Of a DNA stretch of 59,525 nucleotides, positions 57,957 through 59,525 are shown piece after piece. Within the stretch, counting starts at the first letter, position 1. Every line of letters starts with the position of its first letter. The stretch lies in NCBI GenBank assembly GCA_008933835.1, contig WBUG01000013.1, positions 1-59,525 on the forward strand. Direction: 5' to 3'. The notes beneath the pieces were generated by a model that saw only the letters and a list, made by a program, of their open reading frames with translations, ran no database searches and was not told the DNA's origin. Both the position numbers and the translations under genes were made by a program. This DNA comes from Bacteroidota bacterium. GTDB taxonomy: Bacteria > Bacteroidota > Ignavibacteria > UBA10030 > UBA8401.

Positions 57957-58538
57957 GTGAAAGTACTGTACGTCACCGCGTTCATCGTCCTCGCGGACCA
58001 GGTCACGAAGTTCCTCGTGAAGGGGCTCGTCGTCCCTGCGCTGGGCATCGCCCTGCCGGGGATGCCGCTCGGCAGCTCCGTACCGGTGCTCGGCGATCTC
58101 CTCCGCATCACCTTCATCGAGAACCCCGGCATGGCGTTCGGCATCGAAGTGGGGGGGAAGTTCTTCCTCACCCTCTTCTCCGTCGTCGCCAGCGCCGGCA
58201 TCCTCGGCTACCTCTACCTCATGCGGCGCGAGAACCTCGCGTTCCGCCTTTCGCTCGCCTTCATCCTCGGCGGCGCCGTCGGCAATCTCATCGACCGCGT
58301 CTTCTACGGCGTGCTCTATGGAGAAGGGGACCTGTTCTACGGCAAGGTGGTGGACTTCATCGACGTCGACTTCTTCAACATCGACCTCTGGGGCTTCCAT
58401 CTGAACCGCTTCTGGGTCTTCAACATCGCCGATGCATCGGTCACCATCGGCGTCCTCATCATGCTCATCTTCCACCGTTCCTTCCTTCGCGAGGAGGAGG
58501 GGGTGTCCGCACCGTCCGAGACCTCTCCGGCGCCGTGA
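57957..58538 (+). CDS. lspA: Lipoprotein signal peptidase (signal peptidase II)
   Basis: 193 residues starting at GTG 57957. Four membrane helices can be seen. The two catalytic Asp motifs are GNLIDRVFYG and FNIADASVTIGV, and ENPGMAFGI corresponds to the conserved ENxGAAFG motif. A relatively long loop between the catalytic motifs (FYGKVVDFIDVDFFNIDLWG) resembles that in other Bacteroidota enzymes. It removes signal peptides from lipidated prolipoproteins such as the GWxTD lipoprotein in this window. The order dksA-like, lspA, rluD is a common gene arrangement. Confidence 0.96.
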   Translation: MKVLYVTAFIVLADQVTKFLVKGLVVPALGIALPGMPLGSSVPVLGDLLRITFIENPGMAFGIEVGGKFFLTLFSVVASAGILGYLYLMRRENLAFRLSLAFILGGAVGNLIDRVFYGVLYGEGDLFYGKVVDFIDVDFFNIDLWGFHLNRFWVFNIADASVTIGVLIMLIFHRSFLREEEGVSAPSETSPAP

Positions 58539-58546
58539 GCCCGCTG

Positions 58547-58569
58547 GTCCGGCGGCACGGCCGCCGGAC
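58547..58569 (+). terminator. Perfect 10-bp GC hairpin between lspA and rluD-type gene
   Basis: GTCCGGCGGC (58547-58556) pairs exactly with 58560-58569 over a 3-nt ACG loop. There is no T-tract, and the structure ends 9 nt before ATG 58579, where it could mask the start or act as an attenuator. Confidence 0.5.
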
Positions 58570-58578
58570 GCCCGTCCC

Positions 58579-59525
58579 ATGAAGAACCATTTCATCATCG
58601 ACGTCCCTCCGGGACAGAAGAAAGAACGGCTCGACGTCTACCTGACGTCGCACGTCGAGAACGCGACGCGCACCAAGGTGCAGGAGGCGGTCCGCAGCGG
58701 CGAGATCACCGTGAACGGCGCCGCCGTCAAGCCGAGTTATCCTCTTCAGCCGGGGGACCGCATCGAGGTGCACCTGGACCGGCCCGACCCGCCGGACGTT
58801 AAGGCGGAGCCCATCCCGCTCGCCATCGTGTACGAGGACGACGCCCTGCTGGTGGTGAACAAGCCCGCCGGCATGGTCACCCATCCCGCCTACAAGAACT
58901 ACTCCGGCACGCTCGTCAACGCGCTCATGCATCACGCCGACCGGCTCTCGCAGCTGCACGCCGGGGAGGACGAGGAGTTCGACACGGTGCGCCCCGGCAT
59001 CGTGCACCGGCTGGACAAGGACACGAGCGGACTGCTGGTGGTGGCGAAGGACGAGACGACGCATCAGAAGCTCGCCAAACAGTTCGCCGCGAAGACCTCC
59101 GAGCGGGAGTACCATGCGGTGGTGTGGGGGACGTTCAAAGAGGGGAGCGGCGTCGTCGAGGCGCCGCTCGGACGGAGTCCGCGGGACCGGAAGAAGGTCG
59201 CCGTCCTACCGGACGGAAAGCTGGCCGTGACGGAGTACGAGGTGATCGAGCAGTTCGGCTTCCTGGCGCTCGTGCGGCTGCACCTGCGCACCGGCCGGAC
59301 GCATCAGATCCGCGTGCACATGGCGCACATCCATCATCCGGTGTTCGGCGACGCGACGTACGGCGGACGGGAGACGATGGCGGCGGGGCTCGAAGGGAAA
59401 CGGAAGGCGCAGGCGAAGAACCTGCTGGCGCTCATGCCGCGCCAGGCGCTCCACGCGAAACGCCTCGGGTTCGTGCATCCGGTGACGGGGGAGATGATGC
59501 GGTTCGACAGCGAGCTGCCGGAGGA
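58579..59525 (+). CDS. rluD: RluD/RluA-family pseudouridine synthase, truncated by the window edge
   Basis: At least 315 residues, open at the right edge. An S4 RNA-binding domain covers about 15-75 (RLDVYLTSHVENATRTKVQE, RSGEITVNG). The catalytic domain follows: VVNKPAGMVTHPAY, the active-site Asp in GIVHRLDKDTSGLLVVAK, LRTGRTHQIRVHMAHI and HHPVFGDATYGG. It converts uridines to pseudouridine in 23S rRNA; the exact target sites cannot be inferred, so RluD is the best but not the only name. ATG 58579 is chosen because it starts the domain cleanly just after a hairpin. Confidence 0.93.
   Translation, partial: MKNHFIIDVPPGQKKERLDVYLTSHVENATRTKVQEAVRSGEITVNGAAVKPSYPLQPGDRIEVHLDRPDPPDVKAEPIPLAIVYEDDALLVVNKPAGMVTHPAYKNYSGTLVNALMHHADRLSQLHAGEDEEFDTVRPGIVHRLDKDTSGLLVVAKDETTHQKLAKQFAAKTSEREYHAVVWGTFKEGSGVVEAPLGRSPRDRKKVAVLPDGKLAVTEYEVIEQFGFLALVRLHLRTGRTHQIRVHMAHIHHPVFGDATYGGRETMAAGLEGKRKAQAKNLLALMPRQALHAKRLGFVHPVTGEMMRFDSELPE

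Noticed and set aside
53360-58201. Very long open frame on the minus strand (about 1600 codons) opposite yggS-operon genes
   Set aside because: It is antisense to purine-nucleoside phosphorylase, ileS, the dksA-like gene and lspA, all with intact motifs. Its product is a low-complexity Arg/His/Val/Glu-rich string typical of antisense frames in GC-rich DNA.
1-59525. Search for tRNA, rRNA, CRISPR arrays, insertion sequences, phage genes or toxin-antitoxin pairs
   Set aside because: No cloverleaf, transposase, integrase, regularly spaced repeat or toxin-like pair was recognised. The genes look like a continuous chromosomal core plus envelope loci.

Overview
The window is GC-rich and densely coding. 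All protein genes that I can support lie on the plus strand, usually 0-30 nt apart or overlapping as ATGA/TGATG, with a handful of promoter- and terminator-bearing gaps. The lineage looks like the FCB group, and within it a high-GC Ignavibacteria/Kapabacteria-like Bacteroidota (inference). The reasons are a secreted protein ending in a textbook type IX secretion (T9SS) sorting domain (FPNPFNPST...), a PorV/PorQ-type barrel, a large TonB-dependent receptor with a carboxypeptidase-like regulatory domain, a GWxTD lipoprotein, an IleS with the HIGH motif replaced by a Bacteroidota-style GIHH, and Bacteroidota-like promoters (TTG, about 20 nt, then TAnnTT).

Layout. (1) 1-5486: a receiver domain, a membrane-anchored periplasmic protein of unknown family, a HEAT-repeat membrane protein, a processive family-2 glycosyltransferase and a TPR plus YaiO-type outer-membrane barrel. 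Together they resemble an exopolysaccharide synthesis/export machine parallel to PgaABCD but with different parts. trmO, a DUF1207-like outer-membrane protein and a secreted GH20 hexosaminidase follow (to 9712). (2) 9809-14654: a small DUF454 membrane protein and two exported amidohydrolase-family proteins, one a double-domain protein with a degenerate first half. (3) 14911-25308: a strongly signposted T9SS cargo protein with Asp-box repeats, then a TonB receptor / 1104-aa exoprotein / PorV-like trio and an NHL-like propeller. (4) 25364-32018: cytochrome bd oxidase (cydAB), pterin dehydratase, a TPR protein, pyrE, an MscS channel, a NUDIX hydrolase and pyrimidine-nucleoside phosphorylase. (5) 32062-39990: a membrane metallopeptidase fused to TPRs, a GWxTD lipoprotein, RecD2 helicase, a tiny membrane ORF, a HIT hydrolase and an M28 peptidase. 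(6) 40021-44521: a MarR regulator with a clear palindromic operator, followed by DoxX, YceI, glyoxalase-type ring-cleavage dioxygenase, carboxylesterase, YciI-like and DODA-type dioxygenase genes. This is very like the MhqR quinone-stress regulon of Bacillus. (7) 44567-47327: a two-component system (PAS histidine kinase and sigma-54 activator). (8) 47404-51910: GTP-PEPCK, a Cys-rich ferredoxin-like protein, an acetyl-CoA hydrolase/CoA-transferase, a small helical protein and a universal stress protein. (9) 52085-59525: yggS, a DivIVA protein, purine-nucleoside phosphorylase, ileS, a DksA-like zinc-finger protein, lspA and a truncated rluD-type pseudouridine synthase.

The most interesting parts are the Pga-like HEAT/GT2/YaiO operon, the MarR-controlled quinone detoxification operon with its AT-rich operator, the TonB/exoprotein/PorV trio, and the membrane metallopeptidase/GWxTD pair. 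Domain assignments come from reading motifs by eye; no database search was run. I saw no tRNA, rRNA, CRISPR array, insertion sequence or phage gene.
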